Below are positions 9,213 through 17,529 of a stretch of DNA of 64,000 nucleotides, in pieces. The notes beneath the pieces were generated by a model, which was given only the letters and a program-made list of their open reading frames with translations, was not told the origin of the DNA and did not search any database. Source of the DNA: Psychrobacter glacincola (lineage in GTDB: Bacteria; Pseudomonadota; Gammaproteobacteria; Pseudomonadales; Moraxellaceae); assembly GCA_001411745.2 (NCBI GenBank), contig LIQB01000003.2, forward strand, positions 709,078-773,077, read 5' to 3'. The first letter of the stretch is position 1. Each line of letters opens with the position of its first letter. The translations under genes and the position numbers were made by a program.

Positions 9213-10106
9213 ATGGCTACTGATTTGCAGTTTGTGACCGGACTTATGATGGTCGTCAGTGTGACGTGGGGCATGCTTGCCCTACCTCGCTTACGTCAGC
9301 GCTTACCGAAAATCTATTTGATCGCCCGCTCATGGTGGCTCATGTTAGCGGCACTTTGTGCTTGTTATGTTATCGCTAAGATAACGGATAATAACCAACC
9401 CATGCAGCCTCCTACCTACCCCTACCAATGGCTGCTCATCGCTTTTTTCATCTTGATTGGTCTGCGTGGCTGCTACGAGATTAAACGCTTATGGTGTCTA
9501 CAAAGCAAGTCTGTGCTGATTGAGAAACTGCAAGAGCGCGGTTTACAACCCAAGATATTGCCTTTTAGCCAAACCTCTTCCCATTCTACTCCAGCTTACA
9601 CACGTCTAAATCGGTTAGACCTAGTCGTTAGTTTTGCTTTTATCACCCTGATTATCAGTCTCATTGCTTTACAACAATTAATCTGGCAGCGCGAGCAGTA
9701 TGGCGTTTTATTTTTTGTGTTATTCGCCAGTCAATTTAATGATATTGCCCAGTATTTATGCGGACGATTGCTTGGTCACAAACTGTTTAAGCATGGTCTT
9801 GCCCCAACCATTAGCCCGAATAAAAGTATCGAAGGCGCTCTTTTAGGCAGTATGCTAGCGGCGATATTGGCAACGCTATTAGGCATTTGGCTCACGCCTT
9901 TTAACTGGTGGATTTGCTTATTAGCCGCTTACGGCTTAGCGGTCAGTGGTATCGCTGGAGATTTATTAGAGTCCGCCTTTAAACGTCAGCACGGGGTGAA
10001 AGACACGGGTACGATGCTCGCCGGACATGGCGGCGTATTAGACAGAGTAGATAGCTTGCTCATTGGCGTGCCGCTATTTACCTTGTTTTATTGGCTACTT
10101 GGGTAA
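9213..10106 (+). CDS. ynbB: CdsA-family phosphatidate cytidylyltransferase, YnbB-like
   Basis: This 297-residue membrane enzyme belongs to the CTP:phosphatidate cytidylyltransferase family, which makes CDP-diacylglycerol. About seven hydrophobic segments precede the C-terminal signature SAFKRQHGVKDTG....GHGGVLDRVDS, with the metal-binding acidic residues intact. It is probably not the housekeeping cdsA, which normally lies beside uppS and dxr. It converges, with a 7-bp gap, on an operon encoding a YnbA-YnbC fusion; in E. coli the homologous ynbA, ynbB and ynbC are adjacent. It thus likely supplies CDP-activated lipid to that transferase. Specificity is inferred from context only. Confidence 0.82.
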   Translation: MATDLQFVTGLMMVVSVTWGMLALPRLRQRLPKIYLIARSWWLMLAALCACYVIAKITDNNQPMQPPTYPYQWLLIAFFILIGLRGCYEIKRLWCLQSKSVLIEKLQERGLQPKILPFSQTSSHSTPAYTRLNRLDLVVSFAFITLIISLIALQQLIWQREQYGVLFFVLFASQFNDIAQYLCGRLLGHKLFKHGLAPTISPNKSIEGALLGSMLAAILATLLGIWLTPFNWWICLLAAYGLAVSGIAGDLLESAFKRQHGVKDTGTMLAGHGGVLDRVDSLLIGVPLFTLFYWLLG

Positions 10107-10113
10107 GCTGTTA

Positions 10114-10941
10114 TCAAGTCGTTTTATCCAATTTACTGCGTAATATCCAGTTAAGCATAGGCTTAGGCAAATGATTGAGCGCTCGAGTAATATAACGCGT
10201 GGAGCGCGGAAATACTGCCAGCTCAACATCATCATCAATGGCTTGCATAACATTCTCAACCGCCGTTTGCGTACTGATGATGAATGGCTTATGACTGGCA
10301 TCGCCGTTATTCAAATCGCGTAATGCTTGAGTATCGATATAACCTGAGGCGATGCAGTTGACTTGAATATTATAAGGCATCAGCGCCGCTCGATAAGCGC
10401 TAGCAGTCGCAATCATGGCACGTTTGCTTTTGGCATAAAGACTGGCATAAGGATAATCCATAGTACCGGCGATAGACGCGATACAAATCAAGCTTAGTCT
10501 GTTATTTTCGTTGAAATCTGATGAATATCTTTGTTGCTTTAACTGCTCGCTTGCCCACCTAAAAACCTGCTCAAAGGCTTGAAAATTAATCGCGAGCATT
10601 TTATCGCTGTCCGCTTGATTGAGACGATGGACACGCTCGTTAGTGTAACTACCAGCGCTATAAATCACTCTTTGAAAGCTGATATCTGACAGGCTCTCTA
10701 ACAAACTTTGTGTTTGCACACTATCCATCAAATCACAGCAATAAGTGACAATATTAGGATACTGACTATTGATATTATCTATCTTCTCCATACTATGACC
10801 AACCACGCTTACTTGCCAGCCAAGCGCCTGATGATGCAGCGCCAACGCCAAGCCAAGTCCACTCGTACCGCCAAAAACGATAAGATGCGATGGCTTATGA
10901 GTGGAAGTAGATTGTGTAATATTTTTCATTTGTGCGTTCAT
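10114..10941 (-). CDS. Short-chain dehydrogenase/reductase of the lipid module
   Basis: A 275-residue classical-type SDR. The cofactor motif GGTSGLG is at about residues 24-30, the NAG-like SAG (YSAGSY) near 115, the catalytic Ser in IASIAGT and the YxxxK pair in YAKSK near 170. A NAD(P)H-dependent oxidoreduction is expected; the substrate is unknown, though the position as last gene of an operon with phospholipid enzymes suggests a lipid ketone, aldehyde or sphingoid-like substrate (inference). Its ATG overlaps the stop of the preceding patatin-like gene by four bases. The stop lies 7 bp from the end of the convergent CdsA-like gene. Confidence 0.85.
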   Translation of the reverse strand: MNAQMKNITQSTSTHKPSHLIVFGGTSGLGLALALHHQALGWQVSVVGHSMEKIDNINSQYPNIVTYCCDLMDSVQTQSLLESLSDISFQRVIYSAGSYTNERVHRLNQADSDKMLAINFQAFEQVFRWASEQLKQQRYSSDFNENNRLSLICIASIAGTMDYPYASLYAKSKRAMIATASAYRAALMPYNIQVNCIASGYIDTQALRDLNNGDASHKPFIISTQTAVENVMQAIDDDVELAVFPRSTRYITRALNHLPKPMLNWILRSKLDKTT

Positions 10942-12143
10942 AGACCCTGCTGCCGTATATAGTCAGCTGTACGCTGATAGCCATACTGCCACTGCGCCTG
11001 TATTTGCTGCACAAAGCCATCATAGTCACTGTGAATAAGCTCAACAGTCAGTTGTTTTATGTTAAAACGCTTTTGTACATGCTGTCCTGCCAACTGCTGA
11101 CCATTATCTGCAAAGGGTAACCAATGCAGTTGATGGCTATTTCTTTCTGACTTCATAAGTGATGACGTTTCCATTGGCTCATAACCATGCACCTGTGCCA
11201 AACGCTCATTGGGGTCAAAACCAAAAACGCGCTGAATCGCAGGTGCCGCCAGCCATGAATCATAACCTGCCTTGGTCTCTGCAAATACCGTCTGCCCTAG
11301 CTGACATGCCAGCTCGATCGGAGTGAGATTAATCACCCCACCTAAGCACCACCCCAAATCGTCTATATGCGTTGGCGGTAGATAATACATATCTGCCATA
11401 GAAGCACGAACCGCTGGATTGAATTCCCACTGCTTTACGATATTTACTGACTGATGAATACGCCTATCGGCAAACGTATGCGCAGGTGCGTTAAGTATTT
11501 CATCAAAATGCTCTGATACTGCCAAACACGGTGGCGCAAATAATAACTCTTGTAGTTTAAACTCATCGTAAACAGAGCTGTCAGTAGTAAGCGTTTGATT
11601 GCTGGGTTGATTGGGTGCTTGATACAGTCGGCTAGCGATAATGGCTATCTCTGGCGCGGCGGTATTAAAAGAATTATTATTCTGCTTGGGAGAAAAACGA
11701 GACAATTCATCAAGCCATTGCCGCTCGCCATCAATTCGAAACATCGCCAGATGCTGCAACTCACTTAATAGTCGCTCGTAGCTATCTGCTTGCTGCTGTT
11801 TTTGGCGGTTAGAAACCTGCCGTGACAAGCGCCAGCGTTTAAGCGCCTGCATCATATAACGTATTTTTAAACGTCTATTGGCTTCGTTTGGCGCGACATG
11901 TCTGATTGCAGTGATGGTATGGTACAACTCACGACTGCACATGAGCGCCTGCAAATCCTTTGGATCAGGCGCTAGATTGACCAAATAAGCCGACAGACTG
12001 CCACCGCAAGTGCCGACGATAATATCTGGCGTCAAATCATGGGCAACCAATGCCGCATAACTGCCCAAATAATAACCAAAACGCGAGCCACCTCCGGAGA
12101 AAAGCTGGACGCGCTCATAAGGTTTGGCATGAGTATTATTCAT
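10938..12143 (-). CDS. Patatin-like protein with substituted catalytic dyad
   Basis: The 401-residue product has the patatin fold layout: a glycine-rich oxyanion loop (SGGGSRFGYYLG, residues 16-27), the nucleophile elbow at 41-50 and the late DG-type motif near 260-272. Patatins are Ser-Asp acyl hydrolases of lipids. Here the elbow reads VGTCGGS, so Cys46 stands where GxSxG has its serine, and ILxDGG is replaced by CLGGV, so Leu267 stands where the aspartate belongs. It may be a thiol acyltransferase or a non-catalytic lipid-binding protein. There is no signal peptide. Its start overlaps the end of the YnbA-YnbC fusion gene by eight bases and its end overlaps the SDR start, so the three are translationally coupled. 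Confidence 0.8.
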   Translation of the reverse strand: MNNTHAKPYERVQLFSGGGSRFGYYLGSYAALVAHDLTPDIIVGTCGGSLSAYLVNLAPDPKDLQALMCSRELYHTITAIRHVAPNEANRRLKIRYMMQALKRWRLSRQVSNRQKQQQADSYERLLSELQHLAMFRIDGERQWLDELSRFSPKQNNNSFNTAAPEIAIIASRLYQAPNQPSNQTLTTDSSVYDEFKLQELLFAPPCLAVSEHFDEILNAPAHTFADRRIHQSVNIVKQWEFNPAVRASMADMYYLPPTHIDDLGWCLGGVINLTPIELACQLGQTVFAETKAGYDSWLAAPAIQRVFGFDPNERLAQVHGYEPMETSSLMKSERNSHQLHWLPFADNGQQLAGQHVQKRFNIKQLTVELIHSDYDGFVQQIQAQWQYGYQRTADYIRQQGL

Positions 12144-14892
12144 GATTGGTTGATGCTGTTTTGATCGCTAGCGACACGGTAAAGATACCAAAGCGATCGA
12201 TACGCATGGCGACTTTTTTAAAGCCAGCATTTTCAACCAATTGATCCATTTCTGCTTGCGAGCGACAGCGCATCACCCAACTGCTACCGCGATGATTGTT
12301 TAAGGTTTTACTGATAAATTCCTGCTCAGGATGCCACGGCTGATTGGTATAAAGTAAATAACCATCAGCTTTTAAACTGTCATAAATACCTGATAACGCG
12401 GTAGCTGGTAACGTATTATCAGAAAATAACTCAAAGACCCCAGAAGCAATGGCGATATCAAATTTTTTATCGTCAAGGCCTTTAGTATTGTCACTTGCCT
12501 TCTGTAAATAAGAATAACTGGCAGAGTCAAACGCATCTTTTTGACAAGTAAGGACACGATCAGAAATCTCTAACTGCTCCGCCTTTGCCTGTAAGGCTTG
12601 GATATTATGCTGCTCATAATCGCGTAGCTCAGCATATAAGTTTTCAAACTCTGTCAATAAATCAAACGCATAAAAGCCATGTCCACTAGCGATATCGAGT
12701 AGTTTTGGTTGGTATGGTTTAGTAATGCTCTGGTTTTTGGCTTCAATATCTGCCAGAGCCTCCCGTGCGAGTTCTAATATATGCTCTCGGCGAATACGAA
12801 TCCCTTGCCAACCAATATTGCTCAAGTAAAACTTATCAACTGCTTGACCAAATTTATTTTGACCACTAGGCTGATTATAATAAACGTGATCGAGCGAATG
12901 CCCCGAATCAAAGCCATGCTCCAGTCCTGTAGCAATAGCATCGCTGACATGACCAAATTTTTGCATGGCAAATCGAGTAATGGCAAAGCTCGGATTAAAA
13001 GGCTTAATCGCTAAACGGTCAACCTTATCTTTACTGGCACTATTCATATGCGCCGCGCTTAAATCAGGCGCTTTAACGTCCTTACTGAATACTTGCTCAG
13101 CGAAATTAATACAATCCGCGAAGACGTCTGCTTTATTGGTCTCATGAAAGATTGCATGATAACTGTCTGGATATAATTGCCAGCGTTTATCGGTAGCATT
13201 AATCGCCTCATAAAAATCGCGTTCAGCTTGCTTATCGACCACGTAATCCTTGCCTGCACATAATACAAACGTCGGTACAGTAATAGCGCTAGCATCATCG
13301 AGCAAGCGTTGACCGGTTGCATGAGTATCGATAAGCAGATCAGTTGAAATACTATTAGAAATCAGTGGATCGGCATTATAAGCTTGCTGTGCATCTTTAT
13401 CATGGGTTAAGACTTGCGCCTTGACGTAGCTGCTCACGCGTGACATCAGACCTAGCGCGCGTGCCACCTTTAGCGACGGTATGGCAAACGGCATGTACAA
13501 GCGAATACTCAACGCTGGCGTACCCAAGATCATGCCGCGAATGTTGGGTGCGTAATCATGTACCCATGCCGCTGCGAGTACTGCACCGATACTACTGGCG
13601 ACGATTAAGGTATCCTCGATAGCAATGCCCGTTTGCCCGATAACCAATTGCACAAAACCATCTAAATCTCGCTCAAGCTCGGTGACGCTTTCGGCATGGT
13701 CCTTGATGCCACCCGAGCGCCCGTTACCGCGTGCATCCCAAGCGAATACTTGATAGCCAGCCATGGCAAACTGCTCCCCAAGTTCTGCTAAGCGTCCCGA
13801 ATGCTCGTGACCACGATGTAATAAAATGACTTGGCGCAGAGGCTGACTGGCTTTTTTGATAGCCTCTAATGGCATCGTCAGCCAATAGCGGTAATAAATT
13901 GCCGTGCCATCGTAAGCATTGTAGCAACTTTCACCGCTTATCAATTTGGAAGACGATAAATTGAGCGTATCGCTAACCTGCTCCACTTTTTCATGACTAT
14001 TGAGAGGGGTGGTCGGCATTGTCTTAGGCTCCAAAAAGGAAGTTTTAATAGCAGAATTTGATAAAGGGGCATTTAATGAAGAAAAATTTGATGAAACAGC
14101 ATCGAAAAATAGCGTATCGGGTTGACCAACATTCTCTTGGTAACCAAGAAGAAAAACTGATTTATGCGATGACTCTAGTATTAACTTAAAGGTTTCTGAG
14201 TGATTTGAACGAAGCACAGGTGGTTTACGCATCAAGTATAAATCTGCCATATAACGCAGCCGATTCAAGCAGGTTTTTAGTAGCAGTGCCTCTGTCAGTA
14301 TCAATAGCGGACTTACTTTGATATGCGATAGCGCGGTCGGCGCTTTAGTCGCCATGAAAGCGCCCAGCAAACCTAGTAAAAAAGCACGATCGCTTTTGCC
14401 TAAAGGCCCTTGGTTTGCTCTAATGTCTAACATCGTATTACTAGTGATACCTAGTAACTCAGTACTTATACTAAGCACAATCAGACCGATAATCTGACGC
14501 TGATGGATTGATATACGGTTTGGTAAATTGACTGTCGACGCTTGTAAATTACCATTAGCAACATGCGGAGCTAAACTTGCGATAAGCGCCGTATCAGCCA
14601 CGATATCACCCACTTCATTAAGCACTGCCCCAAGCCTTGAGGCTTGCCCATGCTCACGCGCCATCATGCCATCGATAGCATTGAGCGCCATACGCACAAA
14701 CAGTGATGAAGGTAACAGCAACCAGAGTCTAGGCTGATTTTGCGCAGGTCTAGCAATGACATAAGCCGTACCAAGGCTCAATAATACGGCCGACACCGTC
14801 ACTTGATTTGCTGTCACCTTTTGTTCGACCAACGCATCACTTATTGGGCGCAGCTGATCTTGAAACTGAGACTTGAGCTGATATAGCGACAT
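12136..14892 (-). CDS. Fusion of CDP-alcohol phosphatidyltransferase, alpha/beta hydrolase and methyltransferase
   Basis: This 918-residue protein joins what E. coli encodes as YnbA and YnbC. Residues 1-220 are a membrane CDP-alcohol phosphatidyltransferase (core at 71-100: NAIDG, AR, GAVLN, GD); a linker of about 90 polar residues follows. Residues 320-605 are an alpha/beta hydrolase (VASSIGA with Ser434, Asp549, His579 or 583). Residues 660-918 are a SAM methyltransferase (LLDIASGHG, 731-739). The start at 14892 (MSLYQLK) matches the YnbA opening as I recall it; a TTG at 14904 would add four residues and lacks a ribosome site. Two of the four usual transferase aspartates are asparagines (71 and 92), as I also recall for E. 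coli YnbA. Substrates are unknown; it heads a three-gene operon. Confidence 0.85.
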   Translation of the reverse strand: MSLYQLKSQFQDQLRPISDALVEQKVTANQVTVSAVLLSLGTAYVIARPAQNQPRLWLLLPSSLFVRMALNAIDGMMAREHGQASRLGAVLNEVGDIVADTALIASLAPHVANGNLQASTVNLPNRISIHQRQIIGLIVLSISTELLGITSNTMLDIRANQGPLGKSDRAFLLGLLGAFMATKAPTALSHIKVSPLLILTEALLLKTCLNRLRYMADLYLMRKPPVLRSNHSETFKLILESSHKSVFLLGYQENVGQPDTLFFDAVSSNFSSLNAPLSNSAIKTSFLEPKTMPTTPLNSHEKVEQVSDTLNLSSSKLISGESCYNAYDGTAIYYRYWLTMPLEAIKKASQPLRQVILLHRGHEHSGRLAELGEQFAMAGYQVFAWDARGNGRSGGIKDHAESVTELERDLDGFVQLVIGQTGIAIEDTLIVASSIGAVLAAAWVHDYAPNIRGMILGTPALSIRLYMPFAIPSLKVARALGLMSRVSSYVKAQVLTHDKDAQQAYNADPLISNSISTDLLIDTHATGQRLLDDASAITVPTFVLCAGKDYVVDKQAERDFYEAINATDKRWQLYPDSYHAIFHETNKADVFADCINFAEQVFSKDVKAPDLSAAHMNSASKDKVDRLAIKPFNPSFAITRFAMQKFGHVSDAIATGLEHGFDSGHSLDHVYYNQPSGQNKFGQAVDKFYLSNIGWQGIRIRREHILELAREALADIEAKNQSITKPYQPKLLDIASGHGFYAFDLLTEFENLYAELRDYEQHNIQALQAKAEQLEISDRVLTCQKDAFDSASYSYLQKASDNTKGLDDKKFDIAIASGVFELFSDNTLPATALSGIYDSLKADGYLLYTNQPWHPEQEFISKTLNNHRGSSWVMRCRSQAEMDQLVENAGFKKVAMRIDRFGIFTVSLAIKTASTNHE

Positions 14893-15161
14893 GAGGCAAG
14901 CCAAATATAGTAAGTCTATTAATGTAGCAACAAAAGTTGGTCAGGTAAATACTTAAGCGTTGTTAGCAGTCAAATTATCATGAATGAAATCCTGACTTAC
15001 GGCTTAGTGATTTAGGATTTTATCTTAACGCTCAATAGTTGGTCGTTAAACAGTCGGCTTTTACAAGGAATCTTAGCCGCTCATGGCAGCATTGATCGTT
15101 TCATGTGATACAATTTCCAGCTTCTTAAAAACGCCTTTGAAAATGCCGCGAGCCAATCACC

Positions 15162-16073
15162 ATGCAAAGCCTAGTTACCCTTGTTCTGGTATTAATGCCA
15201 ATGTTTATTGGCTTTGCCATTCCTTCTCATCCAACCATGACAAAGCTTGCAGATAAAGGCTTATCTTATCTGGTATTTATCATCTTAGCGCTGATTGGTA
15301 TCGAGCTGTCACAAGTTGAAGGACTTGGCAGTCAGATAGGCGAAATTGCCCTTTATGTGACTATATTATCGATATTGACAATTGGCAGTGGTTTGTTTGC
15401 CCTTATGCTATTTGACCGACTGCGTCCATGGCATGCCAAAAAACCCAGCGTAAAATCTAAAGAACATCGCGTGAGTATCCGTGGTAGCCTCGCTCAAGTC
15501 GTTTGTGTGGTCATTGGTATGGTGATTGGTTATTTCTTACCAGACAATTATATGCCGCCTGAAAATACCATGACGGTGATGCTGATGATATTAATTTTGT
15601 TGGTCGGCATTGGCTTAAAAGGCTCAGGTATTACGCTAAAAGAAGTGCTGCTGAATAAGCGCGGCGTTGAGATGAGTGTCATCTTTACACTAGCTGTATT
15701 GGTTGGGGGCTTGATATTTGCGCTGATGTTCAGTGAGGTATCGTGGACCAAAGGCTTGGCACTGGCGTCAGGGTTTGGTTGGTATTCGTTATCAGCGATT
15801 GTGATGACCGATGCTTATGGCGCGGTTTGGGGCAGTGTCGCGCTCTTTAATGACTTGGTGCGTGAGTTTTTTGCGTTGATATTTATTCCCGTGTTTATGC
15901 GTAAATATCCATCAGCAGCAGTTGGGCTTGGTGGCGCGACCAGTTTGGATTTTACCTTGCCAATTATTCAGCAATCTGGCGGTCTAAAAGTAGTGCCTTT
16001 AGCGATTAGTTTTGGCTTTATTATTAATATTGTCTCGCCAGTGCTGATGGTGGTATTTTCAGCGTTGGGGTAA
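15162..16073 (+). CDS. lysO: L-lysine exporter LysO (YbjE family)
   Basis: A 303-residue inner-membrane protein of the LysO/YbjE (DUF340) family, which exports L-lysine and toxic analogues in E. coli. Eight or so hydrophobic segments are visible, with the family's conserved stretches GIGLKGSG, ASGFGWYSLSAIVMTDAYGAVWGSVALFNDLVRE and GATSLDFTLPIIQQSGG near the C terminus, the last carrying the conserved acidic residue. Length agrees with the family. It stands alone, divergent from the ynb-like operon. Together with argO it gives the window two independent basic-amino-acid efflux routes. Confidence 0.9.
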   Translation: MQSLVTLVLVLMPMFIGFAIPSHPTMTKLADKGLSYLVFIILALIGIELSQVEGLGSQIGEIALYVTILSILTIGSGLFALMLFDRLRPWHAKKPSVKSKEHRVSIRGSLAQVVCVVIGMVIGYFLPDNYMPPENTMTVMLMILILLVGIGLKGSGITLKEVLLNKRGVEMSVIFTLAVLVGGLIFALMFSEVSWTKGLALASGFGWYSLSAIVMTDAYGAVWGSVALFNDLVREFFALIFIPVFMRKYPSAAVGLGGATSLDFTLPIIQQSGGLKVVPLAISFGFIINIVSPVLMVVFSALG

Positions 16074-16109
16074 GAATAATTTTTAACGGTTGAAGAAAAT
16101 CAGTCGTTA

Positions 16110-16814
16110 TTATTCGAACAGTTCACAGTGCTTGGCATATTCACCATATTTTTGCATATCAGAATCATATTCAAGATTCATCAAATCATGAACTTCACTA
16201 CTCGCCATTAAAGTTGCGCGGCGTTGTTTTGCCTCAATATTTTTAAGACTGAGCTTTTCAAAACTTGGATCTATAAACGCTGTATCTGTAACTATAATCT
16301 TATTTGAGCACTCATAAGTACGGATACGCTCAGCATCGATATTATATTGCAACACTAAATTATTCTTAATAATTAGCGCGCGATTGCGTGATAAAGAATC
16401 GAAACCAAAAGTCGCTAAAGCATCTTTATCTATTTCACTTGTCGCTGCATGACCGAAAATAAAAACATTGGCTTTTGGGCGATCATTAAGACTTTCTGCT
16501 ATTTTCACAAATACTGCATCATAGATATCAAATAGCTGACTGCTCATTTGCGAGAAAAACCCATTGAACTCCATTTCAAGTGCCTCGCCTTCCTCAATTA
16601 TTATTTCACAGCCTTTAGCATCAATTACTACATTGGGTCGCGTTTCAGGGCATTCGTCTATAGCATCAAGCACACCATCGCTATCTGCCTGCATCGTTCT
16701 GATATTTTCATATTGAGGCAAGGTTTTAGCCGCTACGATTTCAGTCGTTTGACAGCCTGCTAAACCAATAAATAATGCCAGTAGCAATAAATTTCCATAG
16801 TTTCTATTTGTCAT
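16110..16814 (-). CDS. TSP3/OmpA-like lipoprotein, paralogue 1
   Basis: A 234-residue predicted outer-membrane lipoprotein: lipobox IGLAGC with Cys21, then a thrombospondin type 3-like calcium motif (DSDGVLDAIDECPE), then an OmpA-like domain (about residues 75-200) with the SLSRNRALIIKNNL helix that in OmpA proteins lines the peptidoglycan site. Compared with the next paralogue, the calcium motif has lost residues between AD and DG, so binding may be weak. The C-terminal tail is longer than in its siblings. It is the last of four related genes on this strand. Function: probably envelope anchoring; no specific role can be stated. Confidence 0.75.
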   Translation of the reverse strand: MTNRNYGNLLLLALFIGLAGCQTTEIVAAKTLPQYENIRTMQADSDGVLDAIDECPETRPNVVIDAKGCEIIIEEGEALEMEFNGFFSQMSSQLFDIYDAVFVKIAESLNDRPKANVFIFGHAATSEIDKDALATFGFDSLSRNRALIIKNNLVLQYNIDAERIRTYECSNKIIVTDTAFIDPSFEKLSLKNIEAKQRRATLMASSEVHDLMNLEYDSDMQKYGEYAKHCELFE

Positions 16815-16891
16815 TGCTACTCTCTTTTCATTCAGAATAATTTAAGGCTTTATCTGTCATCACTTTCAGTTTTTTTGAAATGTTTAATATA

Positions 16892-17473
16892 TTACTTAAC
16901 ATTACTAATAAGCGCATAGATACGCTGGTTGAGCCAACTGTTTTCGATATCATTTGGCGCAATTGGACGTTCTGATCCATAGTAAAAAGTCTTAATACGA
17001 TCAGGATCAATATTATATGTCATGGTCATATAATTTTTAACTCCTTCCACGCGGTATCTTGATAATGTTTGATTTGCATTATTGTCTTCACGTTTGGATA
17101 TATGCCCTTCGATATGCATAACAGCGTCCAAATGATCTTGCATTTTTTTGCCTGCGTTATCTAGCTGTTCATAATACTCACTTTTTATCTCACTGCTATT
17201 TTCATCATAATAGGCTCTAGCTTCCATCATAAATTCATTTTCACCAAAAAGTAAGGAATCTGGACACCCTCTTTCATCTATCACTACGTTAAAAGGTGTA
17301 CCTGGACATTCATCTATAGCATCAAGCACACCATCGCCATCTGAATCAATCTCTGCTTGCATCGTCCTGATATTTTCATCTTTAGGTATCTTTTTAGACG
17401 GCGCAGTTGTAGTAGTTTGACAGCCAGCTAAAGCAATAGATGCTGTTAATAATAAAACGCTATAGAATTTCAA
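16892..17473 (-). CDS. TSP3/OmpA-like lipoprotein, paralogue 2
   Basis: A 193-residue lipoprotein with signal peptide and lipobox ALAGC (Cys18). The intact TSP3-type motif DSDGDGVLDAIDECPGT is followed by VVIDERGCPD, then an OmpA-like domain with the HISKREDNN...LSRYRVEGVKNYM region. The first 55 residues (IRTMQA onward) are nearly the same as in paralogue 1, which points to recent duplication. It ends with WLNQRIYALI, matching the NQRVxAxI ending of OmpA-like domains. Likely tethered to the outer membrane and touching peptidoglycan; that is a family-based inference. Confidence 0.75.
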   Translation of the reverse strand: MKFYSVLLLTASIALAGCQTTTTAPSKKIPKDENIRTMQAEIDSDGDGVLDAIDECPGTPFNVVIDERGCPDSLLFGENEFMMEARAYYDENSSEIKSEYYEQLDNAGKKMQDHLDAVMHIEGHISKREDNNANQTLSRYRVEGVKNYMTMTYNIDPDRIKTFYYGSERPIAPNDIENSWLNQRIYALISNVK

Positions 17474-17529
17474 AGTAATTCTTCCTTAATGTGGTCCGAA
17501 GCTCATTCATATATTAAGTAAAATCTGAA

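Noticed and set aside
9213..10106. Housekeeping cdsA
   Set aside because: The usual neighbours (uppS, dxr, bamA) are absent and the context is the ynb-like operon, so a second, specialised copy is more likely.
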